A program made the translations under genes and the position numbers. The notes below the pieces were generated by a model. The model saw nothing but the letters and a program-made list of their open reading frames with translations. It was not told the origin of the DNA and ran no database searches. A DNA stretch of 64,000 nucleotides, from assembly GCA_963675565.2 (NCBI GenBank), contig CAXXYD010000002.1, positions 248,001 to 312,000 on the forward strand. The letters are read 5' to 3'. This DNA is from JARRKU01 sp963675565. GTDB taxonomy: Bacteria > Desulfobacterota > Desulfobacteria > Desulfobacterales > Desulfosarcinaceae. Below, one piece after another: positions 52,103-61,556 of the stretch. Every line of letters starts with the position of its first letter. Position 1 is the stretch's first letter.

Positions 52103-53458
52103 CTACTGAATGGGTTTGATTTCCACTCGCCGGTTGCGTGCCCGGCCTTCCTTGGTTTTGTTGGATTCAATGGGACGATCCGGGCCGAAGCCTGCAGTTG
52201 TCATTCGGGATGCGGCAATCCCCTGGGATTCCAGGAATGCCTTCACAGATTGCGCCCGCCGCTTGGAAAGCCCCACATTGTAGTCATGGGTTCCGGATCC
52301 GTCCGTATGGCCCTGAATTTCGATGTTCAGATCGGGCTGAGCTTTCAGCGCCGCTGCAATTTCATTGAGTGTGGGATAAGAGCTCTCCTTCAGATCGGAC
52401 TTGTTGTTTTCGAATTGAATGTCCTTGTACAACCACGTTCCGGCAGCCGTTACTTCGGCGCTTTTGGTGGCCACAGGAATGGGACAACCCACCGCATCCA
52501 CCTGAGTTCCCCGCGGCGTTCCCGGGCACTGATCCTTGTAATCCAGGACACCATCGCCGTCACTGTCCAGAGGGCAGCCCTTCATATCGACCGTCACGCC
52601 ACGCGGCGTATTGGGGCATTGATCCTTATAATCGGCAACACCATCGCCGTCGCTATCCAGGGGGCAACCGCTCATATCCACCTTTACCCCGCTTGGCGTA
52701 TTGGGGCAGCGGTCCTTGTCATCCGTTACACCATCACCGTCGCTGTCGCTCTTTTGAGTTAAAAGGACTTCTTTGACAAAATCGGCCATGGACGCGCCCG
52801 ATGCCAGAGCATCCGCATTGACCGCTTGACCGCATTTGCCGGCGCTGGCAATTTTTTCCAACAACGCCTTTCCACCAGGATCATTGCCCACCTGGACCGT
52901 ATAGATGCACAGGTTGTCGTGATCGGCCGCAAGGGCCTGGGCAGCGTCCAGAGGGTTGGAAGACGTCTCTTTGCCGTCGGTGACAATAACCATGGCGATT
53001 GGAACTTTGACCCCCTTCAAATCAACGGCAACCTCCTTGAGGGGACGGCCCAGGGGACTGGATCCACCGGCGGCGGATATTTCCTTCAGTGCTCCGTCCA
53101 ACGCCCCTGACTTATAGGCTTGCGGTTTCAGCATCAGCGCCGTGGGTTGGCTGGAAACCTCGGGGCTGTGCCCAAAACTGCGCAAGCTGACCATCACATC
53201 CACATCCGGCATTGTTTGGTTGAAATTGTCCACAACACCCCGGGCAATGTCCAGTTTCTGGTGGCCCTGGTAGACGTCCCCCATGGACCCTGACGCATCC
53301 AGGACGAAGACGAGGTGCTCCACTTTTTTGTCGAATTGTCCATTTGGAACGGGCTGTGCATTAAATGCCGGCAACGGACTGTAGGGGGTAGCACAGCCTG
53401 CCAAAAACCCTGCACTAATGATCAAGGTAAAAAGGAAACGGCCAACATTCTTCTTCAT
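52103..53458 (-). CDS. Outer-membrane lipoprotein with VWA, Ca2+-binding repeats and OmpA domain
   Basis: ATG 53458 follows AGGAGG. The 451-residue product has a lipobox FLAGC at about 18-22 and a von Willebrand A domain (about 48-230) with MIDAS LVFVLDASGSMGD and VTDGKE. Three tandem 30-residue thrombospondin type-3-like repeats follow (about 238-327), each with DSDGDGV and CPNTP/CPGTP. The C-terminal OmpA domain (about 345-451) has IEIQGHTDGSGTHDYNVGLS and RRAQSVKAFLESQG, which bind peptidoglycan. It anchors the outer membrane to the wall and exposes a protein- or ligand-binding VWA domain. It is a single gene, convergent with ugpE. Confidence 0.92.
   Translation of the reverse strand: MKKNVGRFLFTLIISAGFLAGCATPYSPLPAFNAQPVPNGQFDKKVEHLVFVLDASGSMGDVYQGHQKLDIARGVVDNFNQTMPDVDVMVSLRSFGHSPEVSSQPTALMLKPQAYKSGALDGALKEISAAGGSSPLGRPLKEVAVDLKGVKVPIAMVIVTDGKETSSNPLDAAQALAADHDNLCIYTVQVGNDPGGKALLEKIASAGKCGQAVNADALASGASMADFVKEVLLTQKSDSDGDGVTDDKDRCPNTPSGVKVDMSGCPLDSDGDGVADYKDQCPNTPRGVTVDMKGCPLDSDGDGVLDYKDQCPGTPRGTQVDAVGCPIPVATKSAEVTAAGTWLYKDIQFENNKSDLKESSYPTLNEIAAALKAQPDLNIEIQGHTDGSGTHDYNVGLSKRRAQSVKAFLESQGIAASRMTTAGFGPDRPIESNKTKEGRARNRRVEIKPIQ
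52478..52747 (-). repeat. Three tandem 90-bp coding repeats (type-3 Ca2+-binding)
   Basis: The three units of exactly 30 codons encode D-S-D-G-D-G-V, a D-x-C-P-x-T-P motif and V-D-x-x-G-C-P-x. The DNA of units 2 and 3 is nearly identical, suggesting recent duplication. Each unit offers aspartate ligands for calcium and two cysteines. Confidence 0.85.
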
Positions 53459-53700
53459 ATTCTCCTCCTGTTTTGATTGCCTGTACTTGTCCATGCCGCA
53501 TCGGCATCGGGTTTCACAACAAACTATTGAACAAACATGAAAAAAATATGAACACCCAGTGAAAAGTCAATGATTTGGTATGAGAGACCGACGGGCGAAA
53601 TGCCTGAAAAAGCATAGCTAAACTTTAACAATATAATCACGATCCACTGCGCAGGCAAGCCGATGCGGCAAAAAAAAACATATCTCTCAGCAGACTGAAA

Positions 53701-55974
53701 TCATTTCAACCATTCCCCATAAACACCGGCCTGGCGCAAAAGCCGATATCTTATAAAAGCATTGAGACAGAACATGGCGCGGTCGGCAGTCAGAAAAGTC
53801 GGGACACCACCGGCGTCCAGGGTCTTGCCAAGGCGGTTGTATAAAGCATCGGCGCCCGAAATTACATTGACGGAAACAACGGTGGGTTTATTGTGTTGAT
53901 GGACCAGGCGAATAATGCGGGCGGCGATATTGTCCGGATTATTCCGGATCTCTTCATCGGTGGTGTGCAGCAAAGCGCTCTGGGGAACGATGGAAATCAA
54001 AAGGGCGTCCACGGCATTGCTGGCCAGAACAGTCTGGATGCAATTTTCAAATGTAGCGTCATCGGCCATGGGGGTTAAATCCAGCAAAGGGTCGGCCACC
54101 ACCATGGGAGGTAGAATATCCTGCAGCGTCTGGCGGGTGGCATCATCCAAAGCGGCCAGGCGCAACTGTCCCAGATTGTCAGCGGCAATGGTCTTTTCGT
54201 ACCCCGCATTGGCAATAACCACCACGCGGTTACCGGAGACCTTGAAATGATGCAGCAAAGCAAACGTCTTGACCAGATCGCCATGGTCGATCATGGTGTC
54301 GGCCACAATCAGTCCGGCCTGTTTCATGGCCGCCTTGGCCACTTGGTACTCTCCGGCGATACTGGCGGTGTGGGACTGGGTGGCTTTGCGCCCCTCGGCG
54401 GTGCGCCCCGCCTTGTACACGATCACCGGTTTCCCGCCGCTTCCGGCAATATTGAAAAATTTGCGCCCCATGCGCGGTTTGAAGCCTTCGATATAGCAGC
54501 CGATCACATCGACAGCAGCGTCCTTCTGGAAATAATTCACCAGGTCGCAGGGATCAACGTCGAGCTGGTTGCCGTAACTGACAATCACCCTGGGTGAAAT
54601 CGCGTTCTTCAAATTCTCGATTTCAATTAGTCCGAGAGCCCCGCTTTGGCTTAAAATTGCCACATTGGTCTCTTTGCCGAAATTGATGGAAAATTTTTCC
54701 TCGGGCACGAAAAAGGTGTTGATCCCGCTGCCGATCGAATTGCCGGCATAGATAATCCCCAGGCAGTTCGGGCCCATCACCCGAAACCCCTTTTCCCGGG
54801 ACAGCGCCGATATCCTCTTTTCCACATCCCGGTTGCGGTCGATCTCACTGAATCCTCCGGGAATCAGGATCACGGCCTTGATCCCTTTTTGAGCGCAATC
54901 TTCGACCACGGAAAGAGCGGCGGCAGCCGGAACGGTGACAATGGCAAGATCCACCTGATCAGGTACCGATTGGATGGATGGATAGACCGGTATGACTTTT
55001 CCATTGAATTTAAAGCTGCCGCCTTTAGGGTTGACCGCATAAACGTCTTGCCGTTGCATTTGCAGCAAATTTTTCAAGATGATGTGGCCCGGCTTGGCGG
55101 TGTCTGCACGACTGAAACCCACTACGGCAATTCCGCGGGGTTCAAAAAACGGCCGGATGGTATTTTCCGGCTGAAGGGAAAGGGAAGCCGGCGCCGGTTG
55201 CCGCAATTCAAACCGTGCCAGGCCGTCCAAAGCAATAAATCGGCCTTTGGGAGTGAAAATAAATGGATTGACTTCAAACTCGGTGAGGACGAATTCACTG
55301 GTGCTCTCAAAATAGTTTGAAAAGGCGAGGGCCAGATTGCTGAATGCCATGCCGGCATTGACACAGCGCTCCACATAATGGTCTTTGCCCTGCCCGACAT
55401 ACTTCTGGTAAATGTGGGTGGAAGCCAGCAAAGCCTGGGCCCACCGTCGGTCGATGGGGGCCAGGATCAAATTGGGCGGGGAAAAATGGGTAGCGAAATG
55501 CTCGGCATCCACCCCCCCCTTGCTGAAAGAGAGTACCGGCCCGAAGGTCTCGCTTTCACGGAACCCGAGCAGCACCTCGTTGCCGAGTTCCCGGGAGTAT
55601 TCAATCCACTCAACAAGCAGAACACCCTGAATGTCAATGCCCTGGCCGGCAAAGTCACGCTCCATTCGTCGACAGGCCTGGCGAACGCTGGCCACATCGT
55701 TGCCCACAACCCGAACACCTCCGGCACCCGCCTTGTGACTGATTTCTGCAGCCACCACTTTCAGCACAATCTTCTTGCTGCGAAAAGGCGCCAGCAGCTT
55801 GTCCGAAACCTGGGGATGGCCGGTCACCAGCAAATGCAACGGAACGTCGATTCCCAGACTGGACAGAATCGTATAGACTTCATGTTCGAAAAGAATGCGC
55901 CGCCCCTGGTTGAAGGCAAAACGTATGATCCGATCCACGACTTTGATCGAATGGTCTGCTAATCGTGATACCAT
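53701..55974 (-). CDS. ADP-forming acetyl/acyl-CoA synthetase, fused subunits (ATP-grasp first)
   Basis: The 757-residue protein starts at ATG 55974; the longer frame to 56283 has no domain match. The N-terminal about 260 residues are the ATP-grasp (beta) part, with FEHEVYTILSSLGIDVP, LKVVAAEISHKAGAGGVRV and EVNPFIFTPKGRFIALDGL. The CoA-binding alpha part follows: IRPFFEPRGIAVVGFSRADT, VYAVNPKGG, AVILIPGGFSEI, GPNCLGI, LSQSGALG and TQSHTASIAGE, where the His is the phospho-acceptor. The enzyme makes ATP from acyl-CoA and ADP, a route used by anaerobes. The beta-alpha order is reversed relative to the archaeal alpha-beta subunits. It is single, in no operon. Confidence 0.92.
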   Translation of the reverse strand: MVSRLADHSIKVVDRIIRFAFNQGRRILFEHEVYTILSSLGIDVPLHLLVTGHPQVSDKLLAPFRSKKIVLKVVAAEISHKAGAGGVRVVGNDVASVRQACRRMERDFAGQGIDIQGVLLVEWIEYSRELGNEVLLGFRESETFGPVLSFSKGGVDAEHFATHFSPPNLILAPIDRRWAQALLASTHIYQKYVGQGKDHYVERCVNAGMAFSNLALAFSNYFESTSEFVLTEFEVNPFIFTPKGRFIALDGLARFELRQPAPASLSLQPENTIRPFFEPRGIAVVGFSRADTAKPGHIILKNLLQMQRQDVYAVNPKGGSFKFNGKVIPVYPSIQSVPDQVDLAIVTVPAAAALSVVEDCAQKGIKAVILIPGGFSEIDRNRDVEKRISALSREKGFRVMGPNCLGIIYAGNSIGSGINTFFVPEEKFSINFGKETNVAILSQSGALGLIEIENLKNAISPRVIVSYGNQLDVDPCDLVNYFQKDAAVDVIGCYIEGFKPRMGRKFFNIAGSGGKPVIVYKAGRTAEGRKATQSHTASIAGEYQVAKAAMKQAGLIVADTMIDHGDLVKTFALLHHFKVSGNRVVVIANAGYEKTIAADNLGQLRLAALDDATRQTLQDILPPMVVADPLLDLTPMADDATFENCIQTVLASNAVDALLISIVPQSALLHTTDEEIRNNPDNIAARIIRLVHQHNKPTVVSVNVISGADALYNRLGKTLDAGGVPTFLTADRAMFCLNAFIRYRLLRQAGVYGEWLK

Positions 55975-56530
55975 AGGATATTCTCTGTTTTTTATAAAAA
56001 CTGTTTTTTCCAATGAACCAGTTGGCCCAATCTTACACTGGCACCGCCATATACGACAACCACTATATTCCTTTTTTTCTGCAAGGCAATCGAGGGGATC
56101 ATAAACCGCGGAAAGAGATGCCTCTTCCGCCACCTTCCTGGCGCCAGGAGAAGTGGCAATACTGGGTATTTTTCTCAAGTTCCAGACGCCGTTCCTCCTG
56201 AATGGATGCCCATAGGGAATGGGCCTCTCGTGTTTCCATAGCCGGAACGGGGGCAGGCGCCATGCCATTTCTATGTAACCCATCGATAATATTGGATTCG
56301 ATTAATGGTTTTTTAATATGCCATCTATTTAAAGCCATTGGTCCCATCGAAAAAAAAGAAATAATACGCATCTGCACGTTCGTTCGGTCAACAAACCTGT
56401 CTCACAATCGACGTTGGATTTAAAGACGCTGGGCGGCGCCTTCGGATTCTGATTTGACCTCTCCGGTATCTTTGTGCCAAAATCACTGCAGAAAAACAAA
56501 CTGTCGTCAATTCAACAAGGAGAACAAGAC
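55975..56530. other. Divergent intergenic region of about 550 nt
   Basis: It contains the 5' extension of the synthetase frame and a 92-codon minus-strand frame (56099-56377), neither with a convincing ribosome site or motif. It presumably holds the promoters of both neighbours. An AAGGAG just before 56531 serves the next gene. Confidence 0.4.
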
Positions 56531-56902
56531 ATGGCATGGTTCCTCTACTTCGTTAGTGCGGCATGGATTGCGTTTGGCGCCTGCACAATCCTTTACACCA
56601 CGGAAACCCGTCGAATGGCAAAGGACCTGCTGTTCAAAACGAATCGCATCATCATGGCCAGCATTCCTGCGATCGCTGGACTTTTATTCATTCTATCGGC
56701 GTCCTCCAGCGGCCTGCCCTGGGTCATGCGCCTTTTTGGCATTTTAGGCCTGCTCAAAGGCGGCTTTATATATGTCAATCCACAGGATCTGTACAATAAA
56801 GCCATCACCTGGTACCTGGAAACAATTTCCGACCAGGCGCATCGTTTTATTGGCATTATCACCGTCATTCTGGGAACGGCCGTTTTCTCATGGATCCTAT
56901 GA
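56531..56902 (+). CDS. Small multi-helix membrane protein
   Basis: This 123-residue product starts at ATG 56531 behind AAGGAG. About four hydrophobic segments are present: FLYFVSAAWIAFGACTIL, MASIPAIAGLLFILSASS, LPWVMRLFGILGLLKGG and FIGIITVILGTAVFSWIL. A short basic or polar loop (YTTETRRMAKDLLFKTNR) lies between. It resembles small uncharacterised inner-membrane proteins of Desulfobacterota; I do not know a function. Confidence 0.7.
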   Translation: MAWFLYFVSAAWIAFGACTILYTTETRRMAKDLLFKTNRIIMASIPAIAGLLFILSASSSGLPWVMRLFGILGLLKGGFIYVNPQDLYNKAITWYLETISDQAHRFIGIITVILGTAVFSWIL

Positions 56903-57300
56903 CAACCCGTATTTTACCCTGAAGATGGAAAAAACCGGATCCTAAGAACCCGGCTTCGGACTGGCCCTGGACACCGGATTTTTCGAAACCCGATCAACAG
57001 AGCCAGGCGTTTGCTCAGTCGCGGCAACACCAGAAGCCTTGATCCAAACATACTGGTATGCGTCCATCGGCACCGAGCCACCACCACGGCCGCAAGCCGA
57101 AAAATGCCTTCAACAGGGTTGGGTAAACCGCCCTGATTATCATAAATAACTTGACTTTAACTTCATATTGGATATTATGGCGGCAATCTTCAAGGGCCTG
57201 CTCCCATCTAGCTGGCCGGTTTCTTTCCGAAGGCGCATCCATCCTAGTGGCAACCTGAAGTTTGGGACTAAGAGAATTTTTTGAAAGGAGAAAAGTCACT
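56903..57300. other. Gap of about 400 nt with cold-shock gene leader
   Basis: No gene is seen. The last about 80 nt ahead of the cold-shock gene (57220-57300) probably form its 5' leader and end in AAAGGAG. Upstream sequence has no recognisable gene or repeat. Confidence 0.4.
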
Positions 57301-57501
57301 ATGGCAAATGGAACCGTAAAGTGGTTCAATGACAAGAAGGGCTTTGGTTTCATCGAACAAGAAGATGGACCCGATGTGTTCGTTCACTTTTCCGGCATTA
57401 GTGGCAACGGCTTTAAAAGCCTTGCCGAAGGCGATCGCGTGACCTTCACCGTAGAGCAAGGCCCCAAGGGCCCTGCGGCTGTTGATGTAACCGTAGTTTA
57501 A
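57301..57501 (+). CDS. Cold-shock domain protein (CspA-like)
   Basis: This 66-residue single cold-shock domain has NGTVKWFNDKKGFGFIEQED with the RNP1 motif (KGFGFI) and VFVHFSGISGNGFKSL with RNP2 (VFVHFS), ending in PKGPAAVDVTVV. The AAAGGAG site is 10 nt ahead of the ATG. It binds single-stranded RNA/DNA as a chaperone, often in cold or stress. It is followed directly by a strong terminator. Confidence 0.97.
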   Translation: MANGTVKWFNDKKGFGFIEQEDGPDVFVHFSGISGNGFKSLAEGDRVTFTVEQGPKGPAAVDVTVV

Positions 57502-57523
57502 GTTTGTTATTCCGCAAAACCAA

Positions 57524-57560
57524 AGGGCGTTCTGTGGTTCTTTGCAGAGCGCCCTTTTTC
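57524..57560 (+). terminator. Terminator of the cold-shock gene
   Basis: AGGGCGTTCTG (57524-57534) pairs with CAGAGCGCCCT (57545-57555; one G-T pair), followed by TTTTTC. It sits 23 nt after the stop codon. Confidence 0.8.
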
Positions 57561-57759
57561 TTATGCAACTCAACCATTATGACTTTCGGGTATCGGACAG
57601 TGCCCAATGGAAAAGGTGGGTTACAGTATTCCACAACTCGTAACGCGTATCTTTTAGCTTCCGGCTGACTATATTTCCCCCTGCTTCTGACCTGGACCTG
57701 GTGAACCGGTTTTACAGATAAATAACACCGCCTAACTTTGACACAGGAGATGCAACGCC

Positions 57760-58224
57760 ATGATCGGCATGATCAAACGCTTTTTAGGCCAGAATGAACG
57801 CACAAACAGCCCTTCGGCAGAAGCAGCCGGCTCGAATCACGATATCCGCATCGCCGTCTGCGCACTGTGTATCGAAATTGCCCGCATCGACAACCGGTTT
57901 ACCCGTCAGGAATTGGATGCTCTGATCGCCACGCTAAAAGAAAAATATGATTTGTCGGCCGAGCATGCCCAGGCTCTCATGGATGAAGCGGACCAAGCAT
58001 TGGAAGACAGCGTGGACCTGTGGCAGTTTGCGCGGTTGATCAATAACAATTATACCATAGCCGAAAAAATCGCCGTCATTGAGATGCTCTGGCAGATCGT
58101 CTATGTCGACGGTAAAATGCATGAGCAGGAGCACTACCTGATGGGCAAGCTCTCCACCCTATTGCGCCTTTCCCATGACCAACTCATCGATGCCAAACGC
58201 AAGGCGCTGAATGCCAAACCGTGA
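57760..58224 (+). CDS. TerB-domain protein
   Basis: This 154-residue protein has an N-terminal short basic or polar segment (MIKRFLGQNERTNSPSAEAA), then an all-helical TerB-like domain (about 28-150): IRIAVCALCIEIARIDNRFT, RQELDALIATLKEKYDLS and IAEKIAVIEMLWQIVYVDGK with DGK-H/E. The paired acidic loops (ARIDNRFTRQE and YVDGKMHEQE) are the two metal-binding sites typical of TerB. The family is linked to tellurite resistance and stress. It is a single gene, 140 nt ahead of an unknown 480-residue protein gene. Confidence 0.85.
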   Translation: MIGMIKRFLGQNERTNSPSAEAAGSNHDIRIAVCALCIEIARIDNRFTRQELDALIATLKEKYDLSAEHAQALMDEADQALEDSVDLWQFARLINNNYTIAEKIAVIEMLWQIVYVDGKMHEQEHYLMGKLSTLLRLSHDQLIDAKRKALNAKP

Positions 58225-58362
58225 CCCGATTTTAACAATTCGGTTTCATCACCGATCAGCAAATTTCATTTGCCATCCGGCCTGATCTGAACGATCATTG
58301 ATTCGTGCACGCCAACCGTACGTGCATCCTGTTGAAACCAGTAGCCATCGAGGAGAAGCAAT

Positions 58363-59805
58363 ATGGCTGAGGACACGCTCACCACCATGCAAAAAGCCTT
58401 TGCCTTCAACCTGGATCGCAACAAATACGGCACCATTGCAGAGATCGGCGCCGGCCAGGAGGTATCGCGCTGTTTTTTCAGAGCCGGCGGAGCGGCCGGA
58501 ACCATTGCCAAAACCATTTCGGCCTACGACATGGCCTTCAGCGACGCCATTTACGGCGAAGAGGAAAACAAGCGCTATGTCACTGAAAACCGCTTGAAAA
58601 AAATGCTCGACAAGGAGTTTGACCTGGTGCTTAAACGGGTCAGCGAGTCCCGGCCGGCATCATCGACCTATTTTGCCTTTGCCGATACCGTAACGGCACG
58701 CAGTTACAGTCAGCGGGGGGAATGCCACGGCTGGCTGGGCATTAAGCTTCAACTCGCGCCGAAAGCCGAGCCCAATGATATTTTGCTTCACCTGCGAATG
58801 CTGGATGAGAGCCACACCCACCAGCAGGAGGCCGTGGGCATATTGGGGGTCAACTTGATCTATGGTGCCTTCCAGTTTCACGCACACCCCGAAAAACTGA
58901 TTCAATCCCTGGGGGACAATCTTGAACCCGGGCGCCTGGAAGTCGATCTGATCCGTTTTACGGGCCCTGATTTTAGCCATATCGACAACCGGCTCATGGC
59001 ATTGAAGCTTGTTGAAATGAACCTGGCCGATGCCGTTGTTTTCGGGGCCGATCGAAAGACTCTGGTGCATCCCTCGGAGTTATTCTACAACCGCAACATC
59101 CTGTTCATGCGCAGCATGTTCAGGCCGGTGACCAACGTCAGCGTCGACATGATGACCAGTGGCATGGAAATTTTCTCCCGCATCCCGGAATTCAAACGTG
59201 ACGCGGCCATCGTCGTGCCCGAAATATCGGTCGCCGAAATGCGCAATCAAGGCACTTTCGATATGCATGATATTCTCGACCGGGTGGACTGCCTCAACAT
59301 CCTGAACTATCCGGTTATCGTCTCCAGCTACCTGCGATACTTTCGCCTGTCAGACTACCTGGGCCGATATACCAACGGAAAGATGGCCTTCGTGCTGGGC
59401 ATTCCGAATTTGGAACAGCTGTTTGACGACGCCTACTACGAAGGCCTGAAGGGGGGTATTATCGGCGCATTCGCCGCACTTTTCGACCGCGATACCCTGT
59501 TGTTCGTCTACCCCATGCGCCGTAACGACAGCCCGAACGACATCATTACCGCAGATAATTTTCCGGCCCCGCAGAACCTGAAATTTTTTTATAAACACCT
59601 GCGAGCCAACAACAAAATACTTCCCGTCGAAAAATACAACAATGCCAATATGCACATCTGGCCCGAAAATGTCCTTCAGGAAATATCAAAGGGCCCCGGC
59701 GATTGGCAGCGAACCGTCCCACAGCCGGTATACCAGGAAATTGTCAACCGTTGCATGTTCGGCTTCTGCAGCAGGGCAAATTATGATGCCCCTGTGAAGC
59801 CCTAG
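58363..59805 (+). CDS. Conserved-looking protein of unknown function, 480 residues
   Basis: It starts at ATG 58363 with GGAG upstream. No signal peptide or transmembrane segment is visible. Characteristic stretches are LTTMQKAFAFNLDRNKYGTI, AEIGAGQEVSRCFFRAGGAA, TYFAFADTVTARSYSQRGEC, HGWLGIKLQLAPKAEPND, LDESHTHQQEAVGILGVNLI, FNRNILFMRSMF-like FYNRNILFMRSMFRP, VSVDMMTSGMEIFSRIPEF and VIVSSYLRYFRLSDYL. I do not recognise a named family; homologues may be widespread in delta-class bacteria and cyanobacteria, but this is from memory and uncertain. The length and lack of frame breaks support function. Confidence 0.75.
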   Translation: MAEDTLTTMQKAFAFNLDRNKYGTIAEIGAGQEVSRCFFRAGGAAGTIAKTISAYDMAFSDAIYGEEENKRYVTENRLKKMLDKEFDLVLKRVSESRPASSTYFAFADTVTARSYSQRGECHGWLGIKLQLAPKAEPNDILLHLRMLDESHTHQQEAVGILGVNLIYGAFQFHAHPEKLIQSLGDNLEPGRLEVDLIRFTGPDFSHIDNRLMALKLVEMNLADAVVFGADRKTLVHPSELFYNRNILFMRSMFRPVTNVSVDMMTSGMEIFSRIPEFKRDAAIVVPEISVAEMRNQGTFDMHDILDRVDCLNILNYPVIVSSYLRYFRLSDYLGRYTNGKMAFVLGIPNLEQLFDDAYYEGLKGGIIGAFAALFDRDTLLFVYPMRRNDSPNDIITADNFPAPQNLKFFYKHLRANNKILPVEKYNNANMHIWPENVLQEISKGPGDWQRTVPQPVYQEIVNRCMFGFCSRANYDAPVKP

Positions 59806-59833
59806 ACCGTCTCAGGCATAGCCGTCCAGCCCT

Positions 59834-60754
59834 CTATCCAAAAAAGTGCAGCCATCCAGTATAGGTGAACCCGGATAGGATGGTGCCGACGGAGACGGCC
59901 GCAACGGCCAGGTCGGCATCCCCATGCATCTCCTTTGCAAACACATAAGCCAGGGTTGCCGGCGGCGCCGCCAACAGAATCAGGGCCGGAAGGTAATCCG
60001 TCGGCGAGAGGTCGAAAATAAAAAAGGCCAGAGCCCCTGCCGCCGGCATGACCAGCAGTTTCATCAGACTCGCCAGCAATGCGGGAAAAAACTGCCTTTT
60101 GACCAATGACAGGGAGAGTGTGGCGCCGATCAGCAGCAGCGCCATGGGAAGCGCCAATCCACTGATAATTTTCAGGCTGCGATCGACAATCAACGGCATG
60201 GGGATGCCCCACCAGGCATACCCGATCCCGGCAAGGGCGCTCAAAATGACGGGATTCATCGCGACTCGACGGATAAAGGGCCCCGACCCGCCGACCAAGA
60301 CACCTTTATCACCGGAAACTTGAAGGGCAATTACGGCCAGAAAATTTTGCAGGATCATGATCAGGCCGGCAATGATACTGCCCTTGGCCAATCCACCGTC
60401 GCCCATGAAATAAAAAATAACAGCCAGCCCGATATATCCCAAATTCCCGTGGAAGCTGCACTGGGTCAGCGTGCCGCCCCTTCCGCCGCCCATCCCCAGG
60501 GCATAAGCCGCAGACAAGGCCAGTGTGAATGTCGCTGCCACGCAGGCCAGTGCAATCAGGATGACGGTCAAATTGAATTCCGTGCCGAGGGAGGATCTTG
60601 AAATAGCCCTGAAAATCATGGCGGGTATGGCCAGATAGTAGACCAGCCGGTTAGCCGGCTCTAGAAAAGCAGTCGGAATAAACCCGCGGCTGCGGGCCAC
60701 TGCCCCCAATACGATAACAATGAAGATGGGTATGATGGTGGAAATTGTGGCCAC
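59834..60754 (-). CDS. AEC-family (auxin efflux carrier) transporter
   Basis: This 306-residue protein starts at GTG 60754 (an AGGAG lies about 10 nt ahead; the upstream ATG gives an uncommon N-terminus). It has ten helices in two five-helix halves: STIIPIFIVIVLGAVARSRG, the conserved NRLVYYLAIPAMIFRAIS, GNLGYIGLAVIFYFMGDGG, LSGLALPMALLLIGATLSLS and PPATLAYVFAKEMHGD. AEC proteins export or import organic acids (malate, malonate) or auxin-like molecules. It is convergent with the 480-residue gene at 29 nt. Confidence 0.9.
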   Translation of the reverse strand: MATISTIIPIFIVIVLGAVARSRGFIPTAFLEPANRLVYYLAIPAMIFRAISRSSLGTEFNLTVILIALACVAATFTLALSAAYALGMGGGRGGTLTQCSFHGNLGYIGLAVIFYFMGDGGLAKGSIIAGLIMILQNFLAVIALQVSGDKGVLVGGSGPFIRRVAMNPVILSALAGIGYAWWGIPMPLIVDRSLKIISGLALPMALLLIGATLSLSLVKRQFFPALLASLMKLLVMPAAGALAFFIFDLSPTDYLPALILLAAPPATLAYVFAKEMHGDADLAVAAVSVGTILSGFTYTGWLHFFG

Positions 60755-60911
60755 AGGCTGGCAACTCCTGTCTGCATGGCGGCGCAATGCAGTCTTAAAA
60801 CACGGTTCCCGGCAAAATGCCGAATGACTTTACCGCTGCCTCCATGACATAGTCGGAGGGATTTTTCCAGTATTGATTGATTTGGCCGATTGAATCCACT
60901 ATACACAGCCC

Positions 60912-61556
60912 ATGCGCCATTTAAAAAAACAAACCCTTATGGGGACCCTTGCAGGTATATTGTATCGTCTTTACAGCGCGACATGGTCTTATCGCGTCAG
61001 TTTTCCAGATGGGTCGACACCTGTCGATCTCAGAACCAGACACCCCAAAGCATCTTGTGTGTTCGGCCATTGGCATGGAGATGAACTGGCCCTTATCGGC
61101 TATTGCCGCAAATCCAAATTCCTGACGCTTTCAAGCCAGTCAAAAGACGGCTCCATCATGGCGGCAGCTCTAAAGGTCATGGGGTTTGCCGTAGCCCGGG
61201 GATCCAGCAGCCGGGGGGGAATGCGCGGTCTCGTGTCCATGATACGAATGGTGCGGGATGAAAATTTTTTGGTCAGCTTCGCAGTGGACGGCCCCACCGG
61301 ACCACGCCACAAGGCCAAGCCGGGTGCTCATATGTTTGCCTTGAAAACCGGATTGCCGCTCTATCAGTGCGTGGTCCAATGCGACCGAAAATGGACCCTG
61401 CACAAAACCTGGAACAAAACATATATCCCTAAGCCGTTCGCCAGAATTCACCTGTACTTCTACGAATTACCGCGTCCCTGCAAAACAAATCGAGATGAAA
61501 TCCTTTCCATCTTTGACGCCAGAACAAGTGCCCCGGGGCAACGGCAATCGCATTAG
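60912..61556 (+). CDS. DUF374/lysophospholipid acyltransferase-like protein
   Basis: This 214-residue protein carries the acyltransferase-like FGHWHGDELALIGYCRKS (H-x4-D pattern), TLSSQSKDGSIMAAALKVMG, VARGSSSRGGMRGLV and SFAVDGPTGPRHKAKPGA (the DGPxGP motif of DUF374). The C-terminal part (TWNKTYIPKPFARIHLYFYE) matches the DUF374 end. Members are thought to add fatty acids to lipid or lipid A-like substrates at the inner membrane. It is divergent from the AEC gene. Confidence 0.9.
   Translation: MRHLKKQTLMGTLAGILYRLYSATWSYRVSFPDGSTPVDLRTRHPKASCVFGHWHGDELALIGYCRKSKFLTLSSQSKDGSIMAAALKVMGFAVARGSSSRGGMRGLVSMIRMVRDENFLVSFAVDGPTGPRHKAKPGAHMFALKTGLPLYQCVVQCDRKWTLHKTWNKTYIPKPFARIHLYFYELPRPCKTNRDEILSIFDARTSAPGQRQSH

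Noticed and set aside
55975..56283. 103-codon N-terminal extension of the acyl-CoA synthetase
   Set aside because: The extension has no family match and the ATP-grasp domain starts normally after ATG 55974.
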